A stretch of 39,083 nucleotides of DNA from NCBI GenBank assembly GCA_038043285.1, contig JBBTCJ010000182.1, forward strand, positions 1 to 39,083. Direction: 5' to 3'. The notes below the pieces were generated by a model. It saw only the letters and a list, made by a program, of their open reading frames with translations. It searched no databases and was not told the DNA's origin. Source of the stretch: JBBTCJ01 sp038043285 (GTDB lineage Bacteria; Planctomycetota; Phycisphaerae; UBA1845). Made by a program: the position numbers and the translations under genes. Shown piece after piece: positions 15,386-23,298 of this stretch; within the stretch, counting starts at the first letter, position 1; the number at the start of each line of letters is the position of its first letter.

Positions 15386-17419
15386 TCAGGGGCAGTTCTG
15401 CGGGCCGGGGAAAGGATAGGCGAAGCCCTTGAGGGCGTCGACGGCGTTGGCGACGTCCAGCACGCTGACGTTTGCTTGCGGGTTGGGCAGGTCCGCCTGG
15501 AGCTGGGTCTGAGGTTTGGACAGCGTCCCCGTTGCGAGGTCTTTGACCTTATCGACCATCGCCGCGAGGTCGAGGACGTTGAGCTGCGGGTCGTTGTCCA
15601 CATTGCCCCAGGTGGTTGTTCGGACGGTCAGTTCGGTGGAGACAAACAAGCAAGTGCTTTCGTTTCCGGCGCACGACGCGGCCAGTTGGGTGACGGCGTA
15701 CTCAGAGCTGGGGACGATTTCACGACCGACAACGTGCAGCGTTCGTCCGGCCAACTCACCGGCCCAGTCGCGATACTCCGGCGTGCAGCCGAGTTGGGCG
15801 CAACGGAAGGAGGTCAACAAGACGGCCGAATCAGGGCAGACTCCGTCCCCCAGCATGTTGACGAAACGCACCTGTTCTTCGAACGGAGTGAAATCGGGAA
15901 TGGTTCCCAGCGTCGGCGCGACGCTCGGATGGTATAACGACGCCAGCCGCACCTGAAGCGCGGTATCCGGGCCGGCGCCGAGCGTCGGGAGTGCGAAGGA
16001 AAGGAAGCGGTTCTTGTCCGCGTCACCCGGCAGCGGCGCGGGCGGCGGACCGGGGGGCGCCGTTTGCGGTCCGACGGTGACGCCGCTTAAGGCGGCGGGC
16101 GCGCCCGGCTCGAACAATCCGAGGGTGAGGGTCGCACCGAGCGGTTGTCCCGATGGACCTAACGGGCCGTCGGCCGGCGGGACGTTGGCGTCGAAGCGGA
16201 AGTTGTACAGCGTTCCCCAGCGCACCGGGTTGTTGACCGTGGTCCATTTCAAACACCAGGCTGCCGCTCCAAGACAATCGGACGTCGATCCCGAGGACCA
16301 CGCGACGTTGTCGTAGGACTCGTCGTGCGAGTCCGGCGCGTGGAATCGAACGTTGGTCACGGTGGTGGCCGAGTCGATCGGCACGACGAAGGCGCCGACC
16401 TTGCGGTGCATGTCGATGTTGAGCAGCGCGTACTCATAATGCCACGTTCCGCCGCCGAGGTTCGTCGCTTTGGCCGACAGGATGCCGCGTCCGTCGGGCG
16501 ATGCGTTTTCGACGACGGGGATTTCCTGGGCCAACAGGGTCTGGGCCGCGCCGGTCCAGGTGTCGATGGCGAAGCCGATGTTCGGCGGCGTCGATGCCCC
16601 ACTCATGCCGAACGACCACACGCCTCCCCCGGACGGACCGGACACCGGCACCGCCTTCCACGACGCGCTGTTCATCACGTTGACGTCATCAAGGTGGACG
16701 TAGTAGGCCTCCGCGAAGAACAGCGCACCAGGAAAATTGATCGACGACAAGTCGTTGTCGCGGACTTGGAGGCGATGTTGAATGCCGTTGTGGCTGTGGC
16801 CGGACGAGATGTGCGATCCGGCGTATGTCCATTGCCCGGTCCAGGGATTGACTTCCTGTCGCGGACCCAGGCCGCTTTGCATCGCGTTCAGCGACGCGTC
16901 GTAGGTGTCGGTGCAACCCTGGCCCAGCCAGTTGCCGACGCCGTGCCCGGGTTCATAATGGCAAGTCCCGCCGCATTGCGTGTCGGCAAGAGCAAAAAAA
17001 CCGTGCTTGATCCACGATTGGCCGATCTGCTCCAGGCGATCGTTGTGAAGACGATACAGGTTGGAAACGATGTAGGGGTGCTCCTCGTCCGGCGCCGCCC
17101 ACCAACGCAGGTCGAGGTTGCCCACGTTCCACGAAGTCGTGGCGATCGCCAGTCCGACGACGCTGCCGAGCCGTCCGTATTGGCCCAATCCGTACAACTG
17201 GCAGAAGGTCACGTCCGGCCCGACCGCCGTGACCGACGCGGTCGATGATTGTAGATCATTGATCGGGATCTCGACCGCCCGCTCCCGGAGCGCATCGCCG
17301 CCGACCCGCGCCACGGCGTTCCGAACTGCCGACGCCTCCTCCGCCGGGGCCTCGAGCGGACCTGCGGCCAAGACGCCTGCGAACGAAAATAGAAACCAGT
17401 TTGCCGATGGACGCGGCAT
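15386..17419 (-). CDS. Secreted protein with C-terminal dockerin-like repeats
   Basis: 677 residues from ATG 17419 with AAGGAGAG 5 nt upstream. A signal peptide covers about residues 1-26. The middle (30-590) has no family that I recognise; it contains His/Trp/Cys-bearing segments (HYEPGHGVGNWLG, SSGHSHNGIQHRLQVRDND), suggesting a metal-binding or beta-sandwich region. The C-terminal 75 residues hold two EF-hand-like dockerin repeats (NVDNDPQLNVLDLAAMVDKV and PNPQANVSVLDVANAVDALK), and the protein ends with PFPGPQNCP. Dockerin-like tails of this kind are frequent on planctomycete exported proteins and probably bind calcium. Only 55 nt separate this gene from dapL, but the functions look unrelated. 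Confidence 0.85.
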   Translation of the reverse strand: MPRPSANWFLFSFAGVLAAGPLEAPAEEASAVRNAVARVGGDALRERAVEIPINDLQSSTASVTAVGPDVTFCQLYGLGQYGRLGSVVGLAIATTSWNVGNLDLRWWAAPDEEHPYIVSNLYRLHNDRLEQIGQSWIKHGFFALADTQCGGTCHYEPGHGVGNWLGQGCTDTYDASLNAMQSGLGPRQEVNPWTGQWTYAGSHISSGHSHNGIQHRLQVRDNDLSSINFPGALFFAEAYYVHLDDVNVMNSASWKAVPVSGPSGGGVWSFGMSGASTPPNIGFAIDTWTGAAQTLLAQEIPVVENASPDGRGILSAKATNLGGGTWHYEYALLNIDMHRKVGAFVVPIDSATTVTNVRFHAPDSHDESYDNVAWSSGSTSDCLGAAAWCLKWTTVNNPVRWGTLYNFRFDANVPPADGPLGPSGQPLGATLTLGLFEPGAPAALSGVTVGPQTAPPGPPPAPLPGDADKNRFLSFALPTLGAGPDTALQVRLASLYHPSVAPTLGTIPDFTPFEEQVRFVNMLGDGVCPDSAVLLTSFRCAQLGCTPEYRDWAGELAGRTLHVVGREIVPSSEYAVTQLAASCAGNESTCLFVSTELTVRTTTWGNVDNDPQLNVLDLAAMVDKVKDLATGTLSKPQTQLQADLPNPQANVSVLDVANAVDALKGFAYPFPGPQNCP

Positions 17420-17567
17420 GCACTCTCTCCTTGGGCGCGACCAGAAGAACGTCGCGTCCCTCGTGCGATCGACGCGCCGGCGCGGAGCATTCTCAGCCGC
17501 GCGGGGTGCTCGGCGCATGGACCGGTAACGGATATCGAATCCCCAACCCCCGTGGATGGCGAGTGTC

Positions 17568-17597
17568 AGGATAACAAAAAGGGTCGGGCCGCGTCAA
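17568..17597 (-). promoter_or_regulatory. Candidate sigma-70-type promoter for the 17419 gene
   Basis: On the minus strand, TTGACG (17597-17592), 18 nt, TATCCT (17573-17568). A leader of about 140 nt would separate it from the ATG. Picked by eye. Confidence 0.4.
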
Positions 17598-17644
17598 CGG
17601 CACCGCCCAGGCGCACAGCGAGTTTTGCCTGTCGGCCGCTCAAT

Positions 17645-17711
17645 GCGTCGGTGCCCCATCCTTTGCGTAGCGAAGGGTGGGGACGGATTCCCTGGAATCG
17701 GTCATTCCGAG
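17645..17711. repeat. Dispersed intergenic repeat, copy 2 (GCGTCGGTGCCCCATCC family)
   Basis: Same orientation as 4825-4897. The start (TGCGTCGGTGCCCCATCC) and end (TCATTCCGA) are identical, with a variable palindromic centre (CCTTTGCGTAGCGAAGG). Confidence 0.65.
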
Positions 17712-18070
17712 AATGGTAAATCACTCTGCGTCTCCACTTGGATCGTCTGGAAGTACCGCTACCCGGGGCATCGCGCGGGTTGATCGAGACTTATCGGGGC
17801 ATCGGGGCGCTGAAAGTTCGGTTGCATCCTGCTTTACTCTGCCGCGCCGGGGGGATACGATTTTGCGTCCGATCGCGGGCGCGGACTTCTCGGAGACGAT
17901 TGTGGGCTCGCGGTCGCACGGTCGTTGCATCGCGCCTTGTGGGGGGCTTCCGATCGGGCCGATGCGCCGACTTCGATGGGGGACATGGGGCGGGGGGCGC
18001 ACTTCCCTGCGGGACGAAAAGCGTTGTTGCTACAGTGAACCGACGCCGCGAAATGTGCGGCGTGGGTGGG

Positions 18071-18146
18071 GACCGCTCCCTTACGGTCGCGGCTCTGATC
18101 AGAAGCGGCTGGCCGTTTGAGCAGAGCCGCGAGCGTGAGCGAGCGG
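18071..18146. repeat. Inverted pair of the CCGCGACCGT...GGAGCGG repeat
   Basis: Minus-orientation copy GACCGCTCCCTTACGGTCGC (18071-18090, continuing to 18100) and plus-orientation copy GAGCCGCGAGCGTGAGCGAG (18124-18143, continuing to 18146). Together they can fold into a hairpin, which includes a perfect CGGCTCTG / CAGAGCCG match. It lies about 75 nt upstream of the Cys-rich protein start. Confidence 0.65.
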
Positions 18147-18221
18147 AGACAGGGGCACCCTACGGAGCAAATGCGGCGCCGTCATGCGAATGGGTACGCG
18201 GTCAGTGGAAAGGTGAATCGA

Positions 18222-21200
18222 ATGCGTAGCAAGGCAATCCGAGCGGGTCGGGGTTCGATCGCGGTGGGCTTGGCGGCGATGGTCCTGCTTATCGCCCGAA
18301 CGTACGTCTCACCGTCGGTCGTCGTGGCCAAGGAGCCGAATGCCGCGCACAACGTGGCTGCGCAGTCCGCCGGTGAGATGCAGCAGCTCCCTGCGCCGAT
18401 CTCGGCGTCGCAGATGCAGGTGTGGCCGGGCGACGGCGTGGTCGCGGGAACGCTGCCGGGCGAACCCGTCTATTCCAACGAGATTCCGTCGATTGCGACG
18501 TTCTTTCCAGGTTCCTCCGGCGCGGGACGTCGGCTTGCTGACGACCTGGAGCTTGCCGGCGGGGCGTGCGACGTCGCGTACTTCGACCTCGCCGTCGTAG
18601 GACTGAGCGGAGCCGAAACGACGTTCAGCGTCAACGTGGCGCTATGGAACGGCGATCCGTGCGCGGTGGGTTCGACGATCATCCTTGGTACGGAATTCAA
18701 CGTCCCGAACATTCCGGCGGACGGCATCCCGAAGCTGCTCTCATTCACCGTCAACCCGGTGATCCCAATCCCGGCCAAAGTCTGGCTCGCGGCCACCTTT
18801 ACTGATCCTGCCATTCCGATCGCGCATCCCAGCATGGGCTGGATCGTTGCGGAGCGGGCGGAAACCGGGTTTACCGGCGATTTCTTTTCGTACAATGGTA
18901 CAGGCGGGTGCGGACTGTACGGGTTCAGCTGTAGCCCGCTACCATGCACCCCTCGTTACGGCGGCTTCTGGGCCAACATTCGCTGCATGGTTCCGCCGCC
19001 GCAAGGCGCGTGCTGCAACGGCACGACGTGCTCGCAGACGACCGAGGCTGACTGCCCGCTTCAAGGCGGCATCTGGCAGGGGGCCTTCAGTACCTGCGTG
19101 CCCAACGTCTGTCTGACGGGAACCTGCTGCCGCGGCGACACCTTCTCGACCTGCACCGACACCTCGGAAGCAGGCTGCCAGGACGGTGTTTTCAACCCCG
19201 GCGCGACCTGCGGCGTCGAAGGATGCGCCGCGAACTTCAAGGTCTACGAAAACGATTTCCGTACCGGGGTCTTCACGCCGGTCGATGCAGGGACGAAGTT
19301 CGGCGACGATTTCACGTTCGCGCCGGGACCGCCGTGCGATCTGCACGCCTACGATGTGACCGTCTTTGGCGATCCGAACCCGACCGCCGAATGCCTTGAC
19401 GCCCCCGACAGCTTCAACGCAACACTCGAGTTGTGGACCTACGATGATCGCGGCACGCCGAGCGATGCGACCGATGACATTCCGGGGGTTCCTATTCCAG
19501 GCACGCTGCGTGAGTTCCCCGGCATTGCGGCGGACTTCATCGGCCATCGACTGCTGGCCGGTGCGTTCGAAGGCGTGACGCTGCCCGAGCGGGCGTGGGT
19601 GGTGCTGTCGACCAGTTCGTGCAACGCCGGGCCGGGGCTTGGCGGCATGGCCGACATCGGCGTCGGCAACGATAGCTTTGCGATCTTCAACCTCCCCAGC
19701 GCGCCCGGCACTTGGTCGCCTGGGCTGTTCTTTGGCGGCTTCAACCCGGATACCTGTCCGGGCGGGGCGAACTGCACCCCTGCCGGGAGCTTCCGGGCCA
19801 ACGTCTGGTGTGCAGGGACTCCTCCCACAGGTGCATGTTGCGACCGGGTGGCGGGAACCTGTACCGAAGGCGTGACCTCGTTGCAGTGTCAGGGTCGCTG
19901 GGTGATGAACGGTACTTGCGATCCGGGTACGTTCGATCCGCCGTGCGGAGCTCATGCCTGCTGCTTCCGGTTCCCGCTGAACCCGACGATCACCGTGTGC
20001 AGCGAACTGACCCGCGCTGAATGCGACGCGGAGTCCGGTTTCCTTTCGGTTGGAAAGTTCTGCGGGGAGATCACCTGCCCGGATGCGGTCTGCATGGAAG
20101 GGACCGGCGACTGTCTGTCGGCCCATCCCAGCGCCAATTGCGAGAACCCCTTCTGCGCTTGTGCCGTCTGCGCTCAGCCCAATCAGGACGTCTGCTGCAC
20201 GGGTGTGTGGGACTCCCAGTGCGCCGAGGTGGCAGCGCTGGTCTGCACGGAGTTTCTCAGCAACGACCTGTGCGACGACGCCAAGTCGATCTCCGGTCAG
20301 GGTACCTTCAACTTCGACAACTCCGCCGCGGCGACCGACGGGTTGGCGCACGCCGCTTGCACCTCCGGGGGCACAGACCTAATCGAACACGACCTCTGGT
20401 TCCGCTGGACCTCGCCGTGCACGGATACCGTGTTTGTGCGGACCTGCGGCCAGGCCGGCGCAATCGACACGAAGTTGGCCGTCTACGACGGCGTCGCCTG
20501 TCTGCCCGGCGACGACGCGCTGTTGGACTGCGACGACGATCGCTGCTACCCCGCCTCCATGACGACCTTCGAGGCCCTGGGCACGCATGAGTATCTGATC
20601 CGCCTGGGAACGTATCCGGGCAGTGCGGGCGGAGCGGGAACCTTCAGCATCAGTTGCGGTCCGCCAAACGTGCCGGCCTGCACCGGTGCGACGGGCGACT
20701 GCTGCGTGGATCATGCGCCGGCAATCGGCTGCGCGAACGAACGCTGCTGCGAGTCGGTGTGCGCCTGCGACGACTACTGCTGCACGGTGGAATGGGACAA
20801 CAGCTGCGCCACGGTGGGCGCGAACCCCAACTGCGGCGCGGGGAGCCTTTGCCCGCAGTTGTGCGGGCCGAACTGCCCGCTCGGCACGGTGTCGTTCGTC
20901 GATCCGGCTGCGGGTGCGGTCGATGCGCGGCGTTCGTTCGATCCGCTTACGGGGACGCCGCTGCTGGGCGTGGACACGATTTACGTGAACGGTCCGCCGG
21001 GGGCGGTCATCGAGTGTTGGAGCCTGTGCGAGACCGCAAGTACCGGAACCGCCAACACCATCGCCGGAGTGACCGAGGTTGCCGGGGCTTACACCATCAC
21101 GCTGGGTCGACCCATGACCCCGGGGGCGGTTACGCGAATTTCGTACACCAACTTCAACGGCGCTGCGACTGCGGGCCATTTCACCACCCATCCGGGCAAC

Positions 21201-21422
21201 GCCAATGGCGACGGAACCGCCAACGCCGGCGACGCGAGCGCGCTCGTGGCGGCCTTGGGCGGCGGTGCGCTTCCGTGGGGGATGCTGAGCAAGGACATCG
21301 ATCACAGTGGTGCGTTCACGCCGATGGACCTGCTCGACGCGGTCAACCTGCTGGCGGGGTCGGGGGCGTATCCGGTTTGGAACAACACCAGCAAGCCGGC
21401 GGCGGCGCCGACGTGCCCGTAG
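18222..21422 (+). CDS. Large Cys-rich secreted protein with dockerin-like C-terminus
   Basis: 1066 residues from ATG 18222; AAAGG lies about 8 nt upstream. A signal/anchor segment is at about residues 12-28 (SIAVGLAAMVLLIA). Two similar beta-rich domains (about 65-255 and 345-530) each end with GGFWANIRC or GSFRANVWC. They are followed by short Cys-rich modules of the form CC-x-C-x-T-x-C-x-G-x-C (ACCNGTTCSQTTEADCPL, GTCCRGDTFSTCTD, GACCDRVAGTCTEG, HACCFRF). Two further modules share GDC...C...CC..VWD..CA (about 655-700 and 825-865) and flank a third beta domain. C-terminal dockerin-like repeats are at 991-1066 (GNANGDGTANAGDAS, DIDHSGAFTPMDLLDAVN), and the chain ends APTCP. The function is unknown, probably surface or extracellular. 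Many disulfides are expected. Confidence 0.88.
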   Translation: MRSKAIRAGRGSIAVGLAAMVLLIARTYVSPSVVVAKEPNAAHNVAAQSAGEMQQLPAPISASQMQVWPGDGVVAGTLPGEPVYSNEIPSIATFFPGSSGAGRRLADDLELAGGACDVAYFDLAVVGLSGAETTFSVNVALWNGDPCAVGSTIILGTEFNVPNIPADGIPKLLSFTVNPVIPIPAKVWLAATFTDPAIPIAHPSMGWIVAERAETGFTGDFFSYNGTGGCGLYGFSCSPLPCTPRYGGFWANIRCMVPPPQGACCNGTTCSQTTEADCPLQGGIWQGAFSTCVPNVCLTGTCCRGDTFSTCTDTSEAGCQDGVFNPGATCGVEGCAANFKVYENDFRTGVFTPVDAGTKFGDDFTFAPGPPCDLHAYDVTVFGDPNPTAECLDAPDSFNATLELWTYDDRGTPSDATDDIPGVPIPGTLREFPGIAADFIGHRLLAGAFEGVTLPERAWVVLSTSSCNAGPGLGGMADIGVGNDSFAIFNLPSAPGTWSPGLFFGGFNPDTCPGGANCTPAGSFRANVWCAGTPPTGACCDRVAGTCTEGVTSLQCQGRWVMNGTCDPGTFDPPCGAHACCFRFPLNPTITVCSELTRAECDAESGFLSVGKFCGEITCPDAVCMEGTGDCLSAHPSANCENPFCACAVCAQPNQDVCCTGVWDSQCAEVAALVCTEFLSNDLCDDAKSISGQGTFNFDNSAAATDGLAHAACTSGGTDLIEHDLWFRWTSPCTDTVFVRTCGQAGAIDTKLAVYDGVACLPGDDALLDCDDDRCYPASMTTFEALGTHEYLIRLGTYPGSAGGAGTFSISCGPPNVPACTGATGDCCVDHAPAIGCANERCCESVCACDDYCCTVEWDNSCATVGANPNCGAGSLCPQLCGPNCPLGTVSFVDPAAGAVDARRSFDPLTGTPLLGVDTIYVNGPPGAVIECWSLCETASTGTANTIAGVTEVAGAYTITLGRPMTPGAVTRISYTNFNGAATAGHFTTHPGNANGDGTANAGDASALVAALGGGALPWGMLSKDIDHSGAFTPMDLLDAVNLLAGSGAYPVWNNTSKPAAAPTCP

Positions 21423-21473
21423 GGTCACGGAGCGTCGTTTGACGGCGCGGCCCGGAACATGAAGTGAACTCCC

Positions 21474-21514
21474 GGAGTGCTCCGCACGCAATTGCGGGGC
21501 GCTCCGATCGTTTT
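21474..21514 (+). terminator. Rho-independent terminator of the Cys-rich protein gene
   Basis: GGAGTGCTCCGC (21474-21485) pairs along its full length with GCGGGGCGCTCC (21494-21505): 12 bp including two G-U pairs, 8-nt loop. TTTT follows at 21511-21514. It lies 51 nt after the stop. Confidence 0.7.
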
Positions 21515-21519
21515 ATAAT
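21492..21519 (+). promoter_or_regulatory. Candidate promoter of hutU overlapping the terminator
   Basis: TTGCGG (21492-21497), 16 nt, perfect TATAAT (21514-21519). The -35 lies in the 3' arm of the terminator hairpin. Transcription would start near 21526, 68 nt before the hutU ATG. Confidence 0.5.
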
Positions 21520-21593
21520 CGTGGCGCCGAACGCCTGCCGGCAGCGAACGTGTTTCGGCGAGCGATCATCACGTTCATCGTAAGGAGTTCACC

Positions 21594-23270
21594 ATGACTG
21601 CCGTCGCCGCCGCCACGACCCCCGCACGAACCATCCGTGCCCCGCGAGGAAGCTCGCTTACCTGCAAGGGCTGGCCGCAGGAAGCGGCCATGCGGATGCT
21701 CATGAACAACCTCGACCCCGAGGTGGCTGAACATCCCGACGAGTTGATCGTCTACGGCGGCAGCGGGAAGGCCGCCCGATCCTGGGCGGACTTCGATCGC
21801 ATCGTCGCGGCACTGAAGGAACTGGAAAGCGATGAAACCTTGCTTGTCCAATCCGGGCGGGCGGTCGGCGTCGTCAAGACCCATCGCGACGCCCCGCGCG
21901 TGCTCATCTCCAACGCCATGCTGGTTCCGGCGTGGGCGACGTGGGACGAGTTCCGCCGCCTGGAGGCGATGGGTCTGACGATGTACGGCCAGATGACGGC
22001 CGGGAGCTGGATTTACATCGGAACGCAGGGAATCCTTCAAGGAACGTATGAGACCTTCGGAGCGGCTGCCCGCGAGCAGTTCGGAGGAAGCTTGAAGAGG
22101 CGGCTGGTGGTCACCGGCGGACTGGGCGGCATGGGCGGCGCGCAGCCGTTGGCGGCGACGCTCAACGAAGGCGTTTGCCTGGTTATTGAAGTCGACAAGA
22201 GCCGCATCGAGCGCCGCCTGCACACCAAATACCTCGATCGGTGGACCGGCGATCTGGATGAGGCCTTGTCCTGGACCGGCGAAGCCCAGGCGGCGGGTCA
22301 AGCGTTGTCGGTGGGGTTGCTGGGGAATTGTGGGGACGTGCTTCCCGAGCTGATTCGGCGCGACGTCGTGCCTGATCTTCTCACTGATCAGACGTCGGCG
22401 CATGACGCGCTGCAAGGTTACGTTCCCAATGGAATGCCGTACGCCGAGGCGATGCGGCTGCGCCGGAGCGATCCGCAACGCTACGTCACTGAGTCCATGC
22501 GGACGATGGGCGAACACGTGCGGGCGATGCTGGAACTGCAACGGCGCGGCGCGGTCACCTTCGATTACGGCAATAACATTCGCGGGCAGGCCAAGCTCGC
22601 CGGCGTCAACAACGCGTTCGACATCGAGGGCTTCGTCCCTCGGTACATCCGACCGCTTTTCTGCGAGGGGCAGGGGCCGTTCCGCTGGGCGGCGCTCTCC
22701 GGCGATCCCTGCGACATTGCGCGTACGGATCGAGCCGTTCTGGAGACCTTCCCGCATAACGAACACCTGTGCCGCTGGATTCGCCTTGCCGGGCAGCGCG
22801 TCGCGTTTCAAGGCTTGCCCGCGCGAATCTGCTGGCTGGGGTATGGCGAGCGGGCGAAGATGGGGTTGATCTTCAACGAACTTGTGGGCAAGGGAGAGAT
22901 CTCCGCGCCGATCGTCATTGGGCGCGATCATCTGGATTGTGGCAGCGTGGCTTCGCCCAACCGGGAGACGGAGGGCATGAAGGACGGCTCCGACGCCATC
23001 GCCGATTGGCCGATCTTGAATGCGCTGGTGAATACCGCGTGCGGGGCGACCTGGGTCTCCGTGCATCACGGCGGGGGCGTGGGCATCGGTTACGCGATCC
23101 ACGCGGGGCAGGTCATTGTCGCGGACGGCACAAGAGAAGCTGCGATGCGCCTAGAGCGCGTCCTCACCGCGGACCCGGCCACCGGCGTCATTCGCCATGT
23201 CGACGCAGGGTATGAGAAGGCGGTTCGCATCGCGCGGGAGCGAGGCGTCAAGCTCCCCCGCCAGATCTGA
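21594..23270 (+). CDS. hutU: Urocanate hydratase
   Basis: 558 residues, the usual length for the family. AAGGAG lies about 6 nt before ATG 21594. This is the second step of histidine degradation: urocanate to 4-imidazolone-5-propionate, using tightly bound NAD as an electrophile, in the cytoplasm. Signatures: LLVQSGRAVGVVKTH, TAGSWIYIGTQGI, VTGGLGGMGGAQPLA, VPDLLTDQTSAHD, FDYGNNIRGQA, the catalytic-region Cys413 in LPARICWLGYGER, GRDHLDCGSVASPNRETEGM and SVHHGGGVGIGYAIHAG. No hutH, hutI or hutG is nearby. The gene ends 28 nt before the convergent peroxidase gene. Confidence 0.97.
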   Translation: MTAVAAATTPARTIRAPRGSSLTCKGWPQEAAMRMLMNNLDPEVAEHPDELIVYGGSGKAARSWADFDRIVAALKELESDETLLVQSGRAVGVVKTHRDAPRVLISNAMLVPAWATWDEFRRLEAMGLTMYGQMTAGSWIYIGTQGILQGTYETFGAAAREQFGGSLKRRLVVTGGLGGMGGAQPLAATLNEGVCLVIEVDKSRIERRLHTKYLDRWTGDLDEALSWTGEAQAAGQALSVGLLGNCGDVLPELIRRDVVPDLLTDQTSAHDALQGYVPNGMPYAEAMRLRRSDPQRYVTESMRTMGEHVRAMLELQRRGAVTFDYGNNIRGQAKLAGVNNAFDIEGFVPRYIRPLFCEGQGPFRWAALSGDPCDIARTDRAVLETFPHNEHLCRWIRLAGQRVAFQGLPARICWLGYGERAKMGLIFNELVGKGEISAPIVIGRDHLDCGSVASPNRETEGMKDGSDAIADWPILNALVNTACGATWVSVHHGGGVGIGYAIHAGQVIVADGTREAAMRLERVLTADPATGVIRHVDAGYEKAVRIARERGVKLPRQI

Positions 23271-23271
23271 T

Positions 23272-23288
23272 GGTGGGCAATGCCCACC
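23272..23288. repeat. Perfect hairpin between convergent hutU and peroxidase genes
   Basis: GGTGGGC-AAT-GCCCACC, a 7-bp perfect stem in the 28-nt gap, followed by three CTACGAT direct repeats. No U-tract is present on either strand, so any terminator role is uncertain. Confidence 0.55.
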
Positions 23289-23298
23289 CTACGATCTA

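Larger units (their letters stand above)
17598..18221. other. Intergenic region with dispersed repeats
   Basis: The gap between two divergent secreted-protein genes. It contains the second GCGTCGGTGCCCCATCC repeat (17645-17711) and an inverted pair of the CCGCGACCGT-family repeat (18071-18100 and 18123-18146). The rest shows no gene. Confidence 0.55.

Noticed and set aside
23272..23288. Hairpin between hutU and the peroxidase gene as a bidirectional terminator
   Set aside because: A perfect stem but no U-tract on either strand; kept only as a repeat.
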